Of a stretch of 64,000 nucleotides of DNA, positions 9,413-17,891 are shown in pieces; positions within the stretch are counted from its first letter, which is position 1; every line of letters starts with the position of its first letter. The notes under the pieces were generated by a model, which did no database searches, was not told the origin of the DNA, and saw only the letters and a program-made list of their open reading frames with translations. The translations under genes were made by a program, and so were the position numbers. The DNA comes from Woeseiaceae bacterium (GTDB lineage: Bacteria > Pseudomonadota > Gammaproteobacteria > Steroidobacterales > Woeseiaceae), in assembly GCA_024640365.1 (NCBI GenBank), contig JAHEFE010000009.1, positions 21,204 to 85,203 on the forward strand, in the 5' to 3' direction.

Positions 9413-10162
9413 ATGGATAAGATACTCGTCGGCCTTAAACGCGTGGTCGATTACAACGTCCGTGTCAGAGTCAAGTCCGATGGATCTGGTGTCGATATCG
9501 AAGGCGCCAAGATGAGCATCAACCCCTTCGATGAAATCGCCCTCGAAGAAGCGCTCCGAATCAAGGAACGTGGCGAAGCCAGCGAAGTTATCGTGGTATC
9601 AATCGGACCCTCTGAGGCACAACAGCAATTGCGGACAGGCCTGGCAATGGGTGCCGATCGCGCTATCTTGATTGAGACCGGCGAAACTATCGATGCCCTG
9701 ACGGGAGCGAAAATCCTCCTTGAGGTAGTAAAAAAAGAGTCTCCGGATCTGGTAATCGTCGGCAAGCAAGCCATCGACAATGATAATAATCAGACAGCTC
9801 AAATGCTTGCTGCACTTTGGGACAGGCCACAAGCAACTTTTGCGTCCAAAGTCGAGTTTAGCGATGGCGTTGCAAAAGTTACCCGCGAAGTTGATGTCGG
9901 CCTCGAAACTATCGAAATTGACCTGCCAGCAGTTATAAGCGCAGATCTGCGCCTCAACGAACCGCGCTATGTAAAGCTGCCGGACATCATGAAGGCAAAG
10001 AAGAAGCCGCTGGAACAGATACCTGTTGCTGACCTCGGCATTGAGATCGGCGAGCAAATCAAAGAGGTCAAATTCGAGGCGCCTGCGCAACGCCAAAAAG
10101 GAATTGTCGTTCAAGACGTAGCGGGCCTGGTAGCAGCACTTAAGGATAAGGGATTACTGTAA
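9413..10162 (+). CDS. etfB: Electron transfer flavoprotein beta subunit
   Basis: The 249-residue small subunit of the ETF heterodimer, which takes electrons from acyl-CoA dehydrogenases and passes them to ETF-quinone oxidoreductase. It starts MDKILVGLKRVVDYNVRVRVK, keeps the AMP-binding domain features (VVSIGPSEAQQQLRTGLAMGADRAILIE, and VGKQAIDNDNNQTAQMLAALW), and has the ETF-beta signature around VDVGLETIEIDLPAVISADLRLNEPRYVKLPDIM. The ATG at 9413 follows AGGGAG with good spacing; the open frame upstream is discounted. Its stop overlaps the etfA start by one base (TAATG), so the two subunits are translationally coupled. Confidence 0.97.
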   Translation: MDKILVGLKRVVDYNVRVRVKSDGSGVDIEGAKMSINPFDEIALEEALRIKERGEASEVIVVSIGPSEAQQQLRTGLAMGADRAILIETGETIDALTGAKILLEVVKKESPDLVIVGKQAIDNDNNQTAQMLAALWDRPQATFASKVEFSDGVAKVTREVDVGLETIEIDLPAVISADLRLNEPRYVKLPDIMKAKKKPLEQIPVADLGIEIGEQIKEVKFEAPAQRQKGIVVQDVAGLVAALKDKGLL

Positions 10163-11103
10163 TGAGCAAAATACTAATAATCGCGGATCATGATGGCTCC
10201 AACCTTAATGCCGCCACCGCAAAATGCGTGGCGTGTGCAAACCAGATTGCGGGTGCCGAAATTCACGTCGCCATTTTTGCCGAAGATGGATCGGCAGTAG
10301 CAGCCCAGGCTTCTGCTCTCGACGCTGTCAGCAAGGTTCTCAAGGTGGACAACCCCGCCAACAAATCACCGCTGGCAGCCGTCATCGCCCCTCAAGTTAC
10401 TGCCATTGCCGCCGGCTATACACACGTATTTGGTGCTTCCACAACTTTCGGCAAAGATCTGATGCCACGCGTCGCCGCGTTGCTCGGCGTAAACCAGATA
10501 AGTGACCTTATGGAAGTCGTCGATGCCCACACCTTCAAGCGCCCGATTTATGCGGGAAATGCAATCGTGACAGTGGAAAGCCCCGCTGATCAGATTACCG
10601 TGGCCACGGTTCGGACTGCATCGTTTACTGCGAGTGGACAAGGTGGATCAGCAACCATAGAATTTGCCGCAGTAACTGCCGCCATCCCGACCCACACTCG
10701 CTATATCGAATTGAAGGCCGGCAAATCGGATCGGCCTGACCTGCAAACGGCGAGCACTGTCGTCTCAGGTGGTCGGGCATTAGGAAGCGCCGAGAAATTC
10801 CAGCTTATCTATGATCTGGCGGATGCTTTAGGTGCGGGCGTTGGCGCTTCGCGAGCGGCAGTTGATGCCGGCTACGTCCCCAATGAACTGCAGGTCGGTC
10901 AAACGGGTAAGATTATTGCCCCCGAGCTTTATATCGCAATCGGAATTTCCGGAGCAATTCAGCACATTACCGGCATCAAGGATGCGGGCACTATAGTGGC
11001 TATCAACAAAGACGAAGACGCCCCGATTTTCGAAATTGCCGATATTGGCCTGGTGGGCGATTTGTTTAGCGTCGTACCAGAACTGCAGGCTGCTCTAAAG
11101 TAA
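10162..11103 (+). CDS. etfA: Electron transfer flavoprotein alpha subunit
   Basis: The 313-residue large, FAD-binding subunit of ETF. The C-terminal FAD domain is clear: VVSGGRALGSAEKF, GAGVGASRAAVDAGYVPNELQVGQTGK, and LYIAIGISGAIQHITGIKDAGTIVAINKDEDAPIFEIADIGLVGDLF, the canonical ETF-alpha block. It is co-transcribed with etfB and is the electron acceptor expected for both acyl-CoA dehydrogenases in this window. The operon ends at a strong hairpin right after the stop. Confidence 0.97.
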   Translation: MSKILIIADHDGSNLNAATAKCVACANQIAGAEIHVAIFAEDGSAVAAQASALDAVSKVLKVDNPANKSPLAAVIAPQVTAIAAGYTHVFGASTTFGKDLMPRVAALLGVNQISDLMEVVDAHTFKRPIYAGNAIVTVESPADQITVATVRTASFTASGQGGSATIEFAAVTAAIPTHTRYIELKAGKSDRPDLQTASTVVSGGRALGSAEKFQLIYDLADALGAGVGASRAAVDAGYVPNELQVGQTGKIIAPELYIAIGISGAIQHITGIKDAGTIVAINKDEDAPIFEIADIGLVGDLFSVVPELQAALK

Positions 11104-11126
11104 GTAAAAGCGCTATGCAACGTAAA

Positions 11127-11150
11127 AAGGCCGGTTCATGAACCGGCCTT
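11127..11150. terminator. Bidirectional terminator between etfA and peroxiredoxin
   Basis: A perfect palindrome, AAGGCCGGTTC and its complement around a 2-nt centre, lies between two convergent genes. On the minus strand the stem runs into TTTTT; on the plus strand it is followed by ATTCGTTTT. It should stop both the etfBA and the peroxiredoxin transcripts. Confidence 0.85.
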
Positions 11151-11175
11151 ATTCGTTTTCATCGGAAACTTACAT

Positions 11176-11658
11176 TCAAAGCATGGCAAGAATGGACTCA
11201 GCCTTACTCACATCCAATTGCCTTGGCTGCTCAATTGCAACGTGAGTAGCGATGCCATCATCTACAATTATTGCGAATCGTCGGCCACGGAGACCCATAC
11301 CAGCGCCACTCAAATCAACATCCAATCCAAGTGCTTTAGCGTAAGCTGCACTGCCATCCGCCAACATCACGACCTTTTCCCCGACATTCTGGTCTTTTCC
11401 CCAAGCATCCATAACCCATACGTCATTGACTGCCATACATGCAACGGTATCTACGCCTTTATCTTGAATCGCCTCAAAATTTGCAACGAAACCTGGCAAG
11501 TGATTCATGGAGCAGGTTGGCGTAAACGCACCCGGCACAGACACCAGCACGACTTTCTTTCCCGCGAAAAGATCATCCGCCGAAATGGCTCCGGGTCCCG
11601 ACTCAGTCATGACGCCGAAGATGCCCGACGGCATTTTATCACCTGCTTTAATTGTCAT
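11176..11658 (-). CDS. Peroxiredoxin, Prx5/PrxII type
   Basis: A 160-residue thiol peroxidase that reduces H2O2 and organic hydroperoxides. The peroxidatic Cys sits in VPGAFTPTCS (near residue 49), the hallmark of the Prx5 (hybrid glutaredoxin/PrxII) group. WVMDAWGKDQNV and GLRGRRFAIIVDDGIATHVAIE are also family blocks. The only other Cys, in VACMAV, is not at the usual resolving position, so this may work as a 1-Cys enzyme with an external thiol donor. It is monocistronic, converging on etfA. Confidence 0.93.
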   Translation of the reverse strand: MTIKAGDKMPSGIFGVMTESGPGAISADDLFAGKKVVLVSVPGAFTPTCSMNHLPGFVANFEAIQDKGVDTVACMAVNDVWVMDAWGKDQNVGEKVVMLADGSAAYAKALGLDVDLSGAGMGLRGRRFAIIVDDGIATHVAIEQPRQLDVSKAESILAML

Positions 11659-11782
11659 TCTAAAAACTCCTGAAACTGCAATATCACGAAAATTCAGCCA
11701 TATATTCTAAGCTAGAGGTCAGACACTGTCATGCTTTGCGGTTCACGGACAAGCATTAACTACCAAGCACCAAAAGTCGTCG

Positions 11783-11788
11783 TATAAT
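11783..11788 (+). promoter_or_regulatory. Candidate -10 box of the acyl-CoA dehydrogenase gene
   Basis: A perfect TATAAT lies 22 bp upstream of the start codon. A -35 element is poor at 17-bp spacing (CTACCA), so an activator may be needed. Transcription would begin near 11795, giving a leader of only about 15 nt that consists mainly of the GGAGGAG ribosome site. Confidence 0.45.
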
Positions 11789-11809
11789 GTTTCAATAAAT
11801 GGAGGAGTT

Positions 11810-12973
11810 ATGGACTTCAAACTCACAGACGAACAAGAAATGATTCGCGATGCCGCGCGGGAATTTGCGCAAAACGAAATAGCGCCAATTGCTGCAGCAT
11901 TTGATGCCAGCGGCGAATTTCCGGCAGACACAATACGCAAAGCGGGCGAATTGGGTTTTATGGGAATAGAGGTTCCCGAAGAGTACGGCGGAGCCGCATT
12001 AGATACCATTGGCTACGCTCTGCTAATGGAGGAAATATCAGCAGCTGACGCGGCCCATGGAACCATTGTCTCGGTAAATAACTCTCTATTTGGCACTCCT
12101 TTTCTGGAATTCGGCAATCAATGGCAGAAGGAGACTTTCCTGACTCCAGTCGCCTCCGGACAGGTTAACGGTGCGTATGCACTCACGGAATCTCATTCTG
12201 GCTCCGATGCTGCGGCAATGCGGTCGCGCGCCCAACTTTCTTCGGATAGCTCCCATTACGTTATAAACGCGAAGAAAGCCTGGATCACATCGGGATCCGT
12301 CGCACGCTACATTGTCATTTTCGCGAGAACCGATAACGGTCAAGAAAAACCTGCCATTTCGGCATTCGTCATAGACACTCAGGTACCTGGCTTTCACACT
12401 GGCAAAGCCGAGCCCAAACTCGGCATTCGTGCTTCGGCGACCTGTGAGATTGAGCTGGTGGACTACAAATGCCCAGTGGAAAACAGACTTGGGGACGAAG
12501 GTCAGGGCTTCCGAATTGCTATGACAGTGCTCGATACCGGCCGCATAGGTATAGCTGCCCAAGCGCTTGGAATTGCACGCGCAGCCTACGAAGCGGCCAT
12601 CGAGTACTCTCGTGAGCGCAAAGCGTTCGGTTCCGCTATCGGCAGTTTCCAGGCTATCCAGGGGAAAATTGCTGACATGAAAATGCGTATCGAAGCATCG
12701 CGACTACTTATCATGCAAGCAGCATGGTCGAAGATGGAGTACAAGAAGACAGGTGCCAAGAACACCCTCAATGGCAGCCTTGCGAAGCTCTTCGCTTCTG
12801 AAACGGCAATGTTTGTGACCCACCAGGCTCTCCAAATTCATGGTGGTATGGGATACAGCAAGGAATTGCCACTGGAACGCTATTTCCGTGACGCAAAGAT
12901 CACAGAAATCTACGAAGGAACCAGTGAAATTCAGCGAATGGTCATTGGGCGACTGGAGACCGGGTTACGGTAG
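11810..12973 (+). CDS. Short-chain/branched-chain acyl-CoA dehydrogenase
   Basis: A 387-residue flavoenzyme that introduces the alpha-beta double bond into acyl-CoA and hands electrons to ETF. Domains in order: alpha-helical N-terminus (DFKLTDEQEMIRDAAREFA), the beta domain with the FAD-binding stretch YALTESHSGSDAAA and AKKAWITSGSVA, then the C-terminal helices with RKAFGSAIGSFQAIQGKIADM, QALQIHGGMGYSKELPLERYFRDAKI and YEGTSEIQ. The catalytic Glu is E369 in YEGTSE, the position used by short- and medium-chain enzymes. A very strong Shine-Dalgarno, GGAGGAG, ends two bases before the ATG. The etfBA operon is just upstream. Confidence 0.93.
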   Translation: MDFKLTDEQEMIRDAAREFAQNEIAPIAAAFDASGEFPADTIRKAGELGFMGIEVPEEYGGAALDTIGYALLMEEISAADAAHGTIVSVNNSLFGTPFLEFGNQWQKETFLTPVASGQVNGAYALTESHSGSDAAAMRSRAQLSSDSSHYVINAKKAWITSGSVARYIVIFARTDNGQEKPAISAFVIDTQVPGFHTGKAEPKLGIRASATCEIELVDYKCPVENRLGDEGQGFRIAMTVLDTGRIGIAAQALGIARAAYEAAIEYSRERKAFGSAIGSFQAIQGKIADMKMRIEASRLLIMQAAWSKMEYKKTGAKNTLNGSLAKLFASETAMFVTHQALQIHGGMGYSKELPLERYFRDAKITEIYEGTSEIQRMVIGRLETGLR

Positions 12974-13018
12974 TGACCTGAAGGCCAGGAATCGATCTGT
13001 ACAGGATGCAGCAGGTTA

Positions 13019-13339
13019 CTAAAGGTCGTTATCGGCAACATGAATTATCAAGCCATCCATCTCGTCCGTCACTTCGATTTGGCAAGTTAGACGGCTATTT
13101 TTCTTTCGCTCGTATGCAGCATCCAACATACTGTCTTCCATATCGTCAATTGGTGGCATTTTATCGAGCCATGAGTTGTCAATATAGCTATGGCAGGTCG
13201 CACAAGCGCACGCCCCCCCGCATTCGGCAACAATACCCGCGATATCGTTGTTGATGGCGCCTTCCATGACCGTATATCCCATCGGGACGTCTACAGCATG
13301 GCGCTCGCCATCAGGAGTTATGTAAGTAATTTTGGGCAT
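13019..13339 (-). CDS. [2Fe-2S] ferredoxin, adrenodoxin/putidaredoxin type
   Basis: A small (106-residue) soluble electron carrier. The cluster ligands follow the spacing of vertebrate-type/putidaredoxin ferredoxins: C40, C46 and C49 in ECGGACACATC, and C86 in RLTCQIEV. C44 is an extra Cys inside the loop. The DxSWLDKMPPIDDMEDSMLDAA stretch is also typical of this class, which serves P450s, Rieske oxygenases or Fe-S assembly. No P450 or ferredoxin reductase is adjacent, so the partner is unknown. It converges on the acyl-CoA dehydrogenase gene. Confidence 0.92.
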   Translation of the reverse strand: MPKITYITPDGERHAVDVPMGYTVMEGAINNDIAGIVAECGGACACATCHSYIDNSWLDKMPPIDDMEDSMLDAAYERKKNSRLTCQIEVTDEMDGLIIHVADNDL

Positions 13340-13372
13340 GGCATTATCTTTTTACGTAATCGTATTGTTAAA

Positions 13373-13401
13373 AAGCCCGCCCCCAAACTGAGGGCGGGCT
13401 T
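13373..13401 (-). terminator. Terminator at the end of the TonB2-type operon
   Basis: A 10-bp GC-rich perfect stem (AAGCCCGCCC / GGGCGGGCTT) around a 9-nt loop. Read on the minus strand it is followed by TTTTTAAC. It lies 60 bp after the stop of the last gene (TPR protein) of the minus-strand operon. Confidence 0.85.
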
Positions 13402-13461
13402 ATTTTCACTGCGCATTCTATCAAGACGCTGACAAAAAACGACACTAGCCAGTAGCTAACT

Positions 13462-14808
13462 CTATAGGCGAGCAGTTCTCTTGGCGATTGCATCACGCTG
13501 CTTGCGCGCCGCTGCTTCGGCGAGACGAATTTGCTCATCACGCGCAATATCGCTTTCGATTACTGTTACCCATTGACCGGAAATCCGCGCCGACCGTTTG
13601 GTCTTGCCAGCTTCCTGGAAAGAACGAATCGCGGCCGTATATTTACGTTGGTTGTATTGACACATTCCAAGCGAAATATACGCATTATCCGCGTTCTTCA
13701 ACTCACCTTTCTTGAATGCGTTCTTAACTGCCTCTTCGCACTCCGCATACTTACCAAGGTTAAGATACGAATTCGCCAGACGCACATCCAAATCACCGTC
13801 ATTACTCATCCGTGCGCCCTGCTGTAACGCCGGTATTGCTTTCTCATCTTCCTGCGCAAGAGCCCATGCTTGTGACAGCAACCGATAATTTGACGCGCTG
13901 CCCTCAACGCGCTTGCTGTTTATCTCTTTCTCAAGAAGAACCGCCGCCTTGTAAGGCACCTCGGCCTGCAAATACAGCTGAGCCATAGTACGCAGCTCTG
14001 ATTCTGTTTCCAGCATATTCTGGGTATGAGCGGCATCGTAAGATGCCATCACATTCTCTTCGTCACCCAACTCGGTATACGCGCCAGCCAGTGAGAACCA
14101 GTAGCGTTTTTTTGGCCAGTTGGCCAGTAGTATCTTCTGGATATCACGAACCTTAGCGTAATTTTCCTGCTGGAAGTACGCAAAATTCAATAATGTATAC
14201 CAATCTTCTTTGGGCGGAAGACTGCGCTGCTGAGCAACACTAATAGCCGTCTCAATCGGCTTAATCATGTCGTTAAATCGTGATTCCTGATAGAGGTTTT
14301 GAGCAAGAAGAATATACGGCTCTGGCGCAGGATTCGGTGCTTCACTAAACCACGTTTCCAGCAACTTGATTGCCTTTGCGTAGTTTTCCTGCATCGTACT
14401 TAACTGAGCAAGAGTATAAATCGTTCCGAGCTTAAGCTGCTGTTCAATACTCGGAATGCGAATCATTTCCTCATAGGCCGCGATCGCCTCAGGAATCTTG
14501 TCCATGCTGTAGTAGATGAAGCCGAAATAATTCAATACGTTCTGACGTTCGTATTCGCTTAACTTATCAGAATTGCGGAGATCCCCAAGAATCTCCAGCG
14601 CAGTTTTGAAATCTTTTGCTTCAGAGGCTTCCTGAGCCTTGGTTAGCTTCTCGTAGACCGCTTTGCTAACCGCTTGAGCCTGTTTTGTTTTTTGTTGATC
14701 GCGCTTTTCCTGTTCAGTTTGCTCCTGAGCAAATGCCGAACTAAACGCGAACACACCTAGCAAACATGCAAGGCTGATAATTTTTGAAAATGACAGTTCG
14801 CTATTCAT
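13462..14808 (-). CDS. Periplasmic TPR-repeat protein of the TonB2-type operon
   Basis: A 448-residue protein with a cleavable signal peptide (hydrophobic 8-27, cut after SAFA) followed by a Gln/Lys-rich linker. Helical tetratricopeptide-like repeats cover most of the rest (e.g. AKDFKTALEILGDL, KIPEAIAAYEEMI, QENYAKVRDIQKIL, GKYAECEEAVKNAF, RKYTAAIRSFQEAG). It is the last gene of a DUF3450-ExbB-ExbB-ExbD-TonB operon. In Vibrio-type TonB2 systems a TPR protein sits in the same place and is thought to help couple TonB to its outer-membrane receptors. That role here is by analogy. Confidence 0.8.
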   Translation of the reverse strand: MNSELSFSKIISLACLLGVFAFSSAFAQEQTEQEKRDQQKTKQAQAVSKAVYEKLTKAQEASEAKDFKTALEILGDLRNSDKLSEYERQNVLNYFGFIYYSMDKIPEAIAAYEEMIRIPSIEQQLKLGTIYTLAQLSTMQENYAKAIKLLETWFSEAPNPAPEPYILLAQNLYQESRFNDMIKPIETAISVAQQRSLPPKEDWYTLLNFAYFQQENYAKVRDIQKILLANWPKKRYWFSLAGAYTELGDEENVMASYDAAHTQNMLETESELRTMAQLYLQAEVPYKAAVLLEKEINSKRVEGSASNYRLLSQAWALAQEDEKAIPALQQGARMSNDGDLDVRLANSYLNLGKYAECEEAVKNAFKKGELKNADNAYISLGMCQYNQRKYTAAIRSFQEAGKTKRSARISGQWVTVIESDIARDEQIRLAEAAARKQRDAIAKRTARL

Positions 14809-14870
14809 ATCTTTTCTTAGGTCCTCTCCTGCGCGGGCTTCAATTATTCCCTTCAGGCATTCAATACTGA

Positions 14871-15473
14871 TCAGTTCTCAATCTTGAAAGTGATTCGCGT
14901 TTTTACGCCGGATACCTCAACAGGCACACCATCTACGACACGTGGTTTGTACTTGAACTTCAGTACGGCGCGTTCAGCAGCGCGATTAAACAAACCGCTA
15001 GTAGAGAAGCTGACAATCGGGTCTTTAACTGTACCTGTCGTTGTTACTGTGAATTCCATATCGACATAACCTTCAATGCCACGGGCCAGTGCACGCGCCG
15101 GATAGACAGGGGCAACACGAACAATAGGAAGATAATCACCCTCCGCAATATTCATGCCTCCGGGTCCTGCAAGGCTTGTATCCGATGCAACCGTCGGTGG
15201 AGCAATATTAATTGTCGGTGCGCTAGGATCAATTTGATCCATATCCTGAGGCGGTGTATCTGGAACCTCCTGAGGCTTTGGCGGCTTCTCAGGTGTCAGG
15301 TCTTCCGTATTAACGGTTTCGTTTCTTTTTACACGAACGAATTCCAGGTAATACTTTGTACCCGGTTTGACCATCGCCTGTTCACCTGACTCAATCAGGA
15401 AGTTCATCAGAAACAACAGCCCTAGCGTGACCATTGTCCCGATAACGATTGAGAAAGCATATCTGGCAATCAT
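14871..15473 (-). CDS. tonB: Energy transducer TonB (TonB2 type)
   Basis: A 200-residue inner-membrane protein that carries proton-motive energy to outer-membrane receptors. One N-terminal transmembrane segment (about residues 5-26) is followed by a short Pro-rich periplasmic linker (EKPPKPQEVPDTPPQDM). The C-terminal TonB domain has the YP motif (VAPVYPARALARGIEGYVDMEFTV) and ends with ...KFKYKPRVVDGVPVEVSGVKTRITFKIE. The short linker and the operon place it in the TonB2 group. It is preceded by exbD with a gap of about 80 bp. Confidence 0.93.
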   Translation of the reverse strand: MIARYAFSIVIGTMVTLGLLFLMNFLIESGEQAMVKPGTKYYLEFVRVKRNETVNTEDLTPEKPPKPQEVPDTPPQDMDQIDPSAPTINIAPPTVASDTSLAGPGGMNIAEGDYLPIVRVAPVYPARALARGIEGYVDMEFTVTTTGTVKDPIVSFSTSGLFNRAAERAVLKFKYKPRVVDGVPVEVSGVKTRITFKIEN

Positions 15474-15556
15474 GTATCTACTCTCCTATGACGTAGACGC
15501 AGTACGTAGAGCAATCGATCTGCATCATCTTGCTCAAGCGGGTGTTCTATTGCAGC

Positions 15557-15964
15557 CTAGTTATTGGCTGCAATAGAGACGTTATAGACGCCTGCCTGTC
15601 GGGCAGCATCCATTACGACCACAAGCATTTCGTTAGTCGACTTTTTATCCGCCTGAATAACAACGGAACCTTTTGGGTTCTCCGCATGTAAGCGCTCGAT
15701 ATTCGGACGCACAGCACGTGGATCTACATTCCGTCGGTCAATCCAGATCTCATCATTCGCACCGATAGCGATGAGAATGTTTGCATCCTCAACCTTCGAC
15801 GCCGTTGGCGCATCAGGACGATTGACATCAATACCCGATTCTTTAATAAACGAAGCAGTGACGATGAAAAAGATCAGCATGATAAATACCACGTCCAACA
15901 TCGGCGTGAGGTTGATCTCATTCTCTTCTTCTTCGGCACCAAGTCCTGCTAACGGTCTACGCAT
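15557..15964 (-). CDS. exbD: Biopolymer transport protein ExbD
   Basis: A 135-residue partner of the ExbB proton channel. A short cytoplasmic N-terminus (EEEENEINLTPMLDVVFIMLIFFIVTASF) leads into a single transmembrane helix that contains the conserved Asp of DVVFIMLIFF, the residue that carries protons. A periplasmic domain follows. Located 12 bp downstream of exbB and upstream of tonB. Confidence 0.95.
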   Translation of the reverse strand: MRRPLAGLGAEEEENEINLTPMLDVVFIMLIFFIVTASFIKESGIDVNRPDAPTASKVEDANILIAIGANDEIWIDRRNVDPRAVRPNIERLHAENPKGSVVIQADKKSTNEMLVVVMDAARQAGVYNVSIAANN

Positions 15965-15976
15965 TTTTAATTACCT

Positions 15977-16504
15977 TTAATGATCCATTGTCAGGGAGTC
16001 TTCAAGAAACTCGACTTCCCGTGCTGCACGGCGGGTTAACAGGGTCACAAGCAACACTCCGGACAGTGCTCCTACCATGCCAGCCATGGTAGGTACTGTT
16101 GCCTGGGAAACGCCCGCGGCCATCGCGCGAACGTTACCTGATCCGGACACGGCCATGACCTCAAATACTTTGATCATGCCGGTCACTGTTCCCATCAAAC
16201 CCAATAGAGGGCAAAGAGCGACCAACGTCTGAATCATAGGAATCTGCCGATTCGCAGCCATGTGTACTTTCGAAATCATGGCTTCACGTATCTGGTGAGC
16301 ATTCCAGGAACGACGTTCAGGTCGAGCTTCCCAACTATTCTGAACCTCTGCGGTTAGGGCCTTCATGCTGGTGCGGAAAAAAATCATCCGTTCAACAATC
16401 AATACCCACATCGCAAAGATCGTGACAGCTATCCATCTTAGAATGGGGCCACCGAGCTCTATGAAATCTCGAATAGCCTCAAATGAGTCAACTAGCCACT
16501 GCAT
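15977..16504 (-). CDS. exbB: MotA/TolQ/ExbB proton channel family protein (ExbB2)
   Basis: A 175-residue membrane protein, shorter than classical ExbB as is usual for the TonB2 system. It has one N-terminal helix (ILRWIAVTIFAMWVLIVERMIFF) and two C-terminal helices with the family signature LVALCPLLGLMGTVTGMIKVFEVMA and GVSQATVPTMAGMVGALSGVLLVTLL. With ExbD it should form the proton channel that energises TonB. Tightly packed between the large ExbB-like gene and exbD. Confidence 0.94.
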   Translation of the reverse strand: MQWLVDSFEAIRDFIELGGPILRWIAVTIFAMWVLIVERMIFFRTSMKALTAEVQNSWEARPERRSWNAHQIREAMISKVHMAANRQIPMIQTLVALCPLLGLMGTVTGMIKVFEVMAVSGSGNVRAMAAGVSQATVPTMAGMVGALSGVLLVTLLTRRAAREVEFLEDSLTMDH

Positions 16505-16525
16505 TACGACTCCTTATGGCGATTA

Positions 16526-17890
16526 CTAGCCATGCCGCTCTGAATGCTCGGCTACGATACCTGCACTCTGAGAATGCAGAACGTTAATGATCTTACGACT
16601 TTGGCCACTAACGACGGTGTGAATAAGTACCATCGGGATAGCGACAACAAGTCCAAGTACTGTTGTTACCAGCGCTTGCGAAATACCACCAGCCATTAGC
16701 TTCGGATCGCCCGCACCGTACAACGTAATAACCTGGAAAGTCTTGATCATACCGGTAACCGTACCAAGAAGACCCATGAGAGGTGCGACTACAGAGATGA
16801 TCTTGATAAACAATAGACCTTGCGTCAGTGCCGGCATTTCTTTAAGAGCTGCCTCACTAAGTTTAAGTTCGATTGTCTCTGTATCGGCATTCTTATGCGC
16901 TTCGTATGCAGCAAGTACGCGACCCAGCGGGTTGTTGGTATTGGCTGAATCTGCTTTCAATTGCGCTGATACTTTGCGGCTTGCCGCGGTCAACACAATC
17001 CAACGCCACAATGCTATTAAAAGCCCGATCAAACCGAGACCAATAATGCAGTAACCAACGATGCCGCCCTGGTCAACTCGTTCCTGCATATTGGGCACGT
17101 CAACCAACTGCGCAAGAATGCCGCCGCGGGTTGGGTCGAGGCCAAAGCGAACCAAACCTGACCCTGTTTCCAATATGTCAGAGGTTGAACCAACAAAGCG
17201 TCCCTGTTCTGGCTGTCTCTGCAATTCGCTGACGTTACCGGTATCAGAATCATATCGCAGGTAGCGACCATCGGCGACAACGTTAAACACACCGATACGC
17301 GCAATCTCTGCGGTTTCACGAACACCTTCTTTATTGGTGATTTCGTGATTGAATTTTACGATCTTGCCGGACTCGGTGATTTCGCGTTGCAGCTCAAACC
17401 AGAGGTGTTCGATGTCTTCAATCGACGCCAATGAAGAAGCGCTTGCCATTTTGCCGCCAAGCTCAACAAGGAATTCGCCACGATCCGGATACTGGATATT
17501 AGTGAGTGACGAATCGAAACGGCCTTGAGTATCACCGGCTACTGTCTGCAGTACACCGAACAACTCTTTCAACGCACCCAGACGCTCGTCAAGCGCAGCT
17601 TTCGCCGTAACGATTTTCGCCTGGTTGGTCTTGAACAATGCTTCGAGACGGTTGCTCTCGTTTTCCTGGCGTGAACGTTCCGCCTTCGCACCGTTTAACA
17701 AGCTCTGCTGCTGATTCTTGCTCTGCGCAAAGGTATTTTCACGTTGACGCGCTTCTTTCGAATCACGTGCCTGACCCGATTCGATCAGTTTAAGCAGTTC
17801 GCCCATGCTCTTGGCATCATCCTGAGCCGAGGCAACGTTGATAGACAATCCAAGAATGGCTGTCGCAACTACTATTAAAATACGTTTCAT
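16526..17890 (-). CDS. Large ExbB-like protein with periplasmic coiled-coil domain (TtpC-like)
   Basis: A 454-residue fusion-type ExbB homologue. It has a signal peptide (cut near ASAQ), then a charged coiled-coil periplasmic region (about 25-120, rich in Gln, Arg and Lys), and a beta-rich segment (130-260). The C-terminus is a three-helix MotA/TolQ/ExbB domain with the signature ISVVAPLMGLLGTVTGMIKTFQVITLYG and SQALVTTVLGLVVAIPMVLIH. The architecture matches TtpC of Vibrio TonB2 systems, which is needed for siderophore uptake beside ExbB2/ExbD2. It follows the DUF3450 gene with only one base between them. Confidence 0.9.
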   Translation of the reverse strand: MKRILIVVATAILGLSINVASAQDDAKSMGELLKLIESGQARDSKEARQRENTFAQSKNQQQSLLNGAKAERSRQENESNRLEALFKTNQAKIVTAKAALDERLGALKELFGVLQTVAGDTQGRFDSSLTNIQYPDRGEFLVELGGKMASASSLASIEDIEHLWFELQREITESGKIVKFNHEITNKEGVRETAEIARIGVFNVVADGRYLRYDSDTGNVSELQRQPEQGRFVGSTSDILETGSGLVRFGLDPTRGGILAQLVDVPNMQERVDQGGIVGYCIIGLGLIGLLIALWRWIVLTAASRKVSAQLKADSANTNNPLGRVLAAYEAHKNADTETIELKLSEAALKEMPALTQGLLFIKIISVVAPLMGLLGTVTGMIKTFQVITLYGAGDPKLMAGGISQALVTTVLGLVVAIPMVLIHTVVSGQSRKIINVLHSQSAGIVAEHSERHG

Positions 17891-17891
17891 T

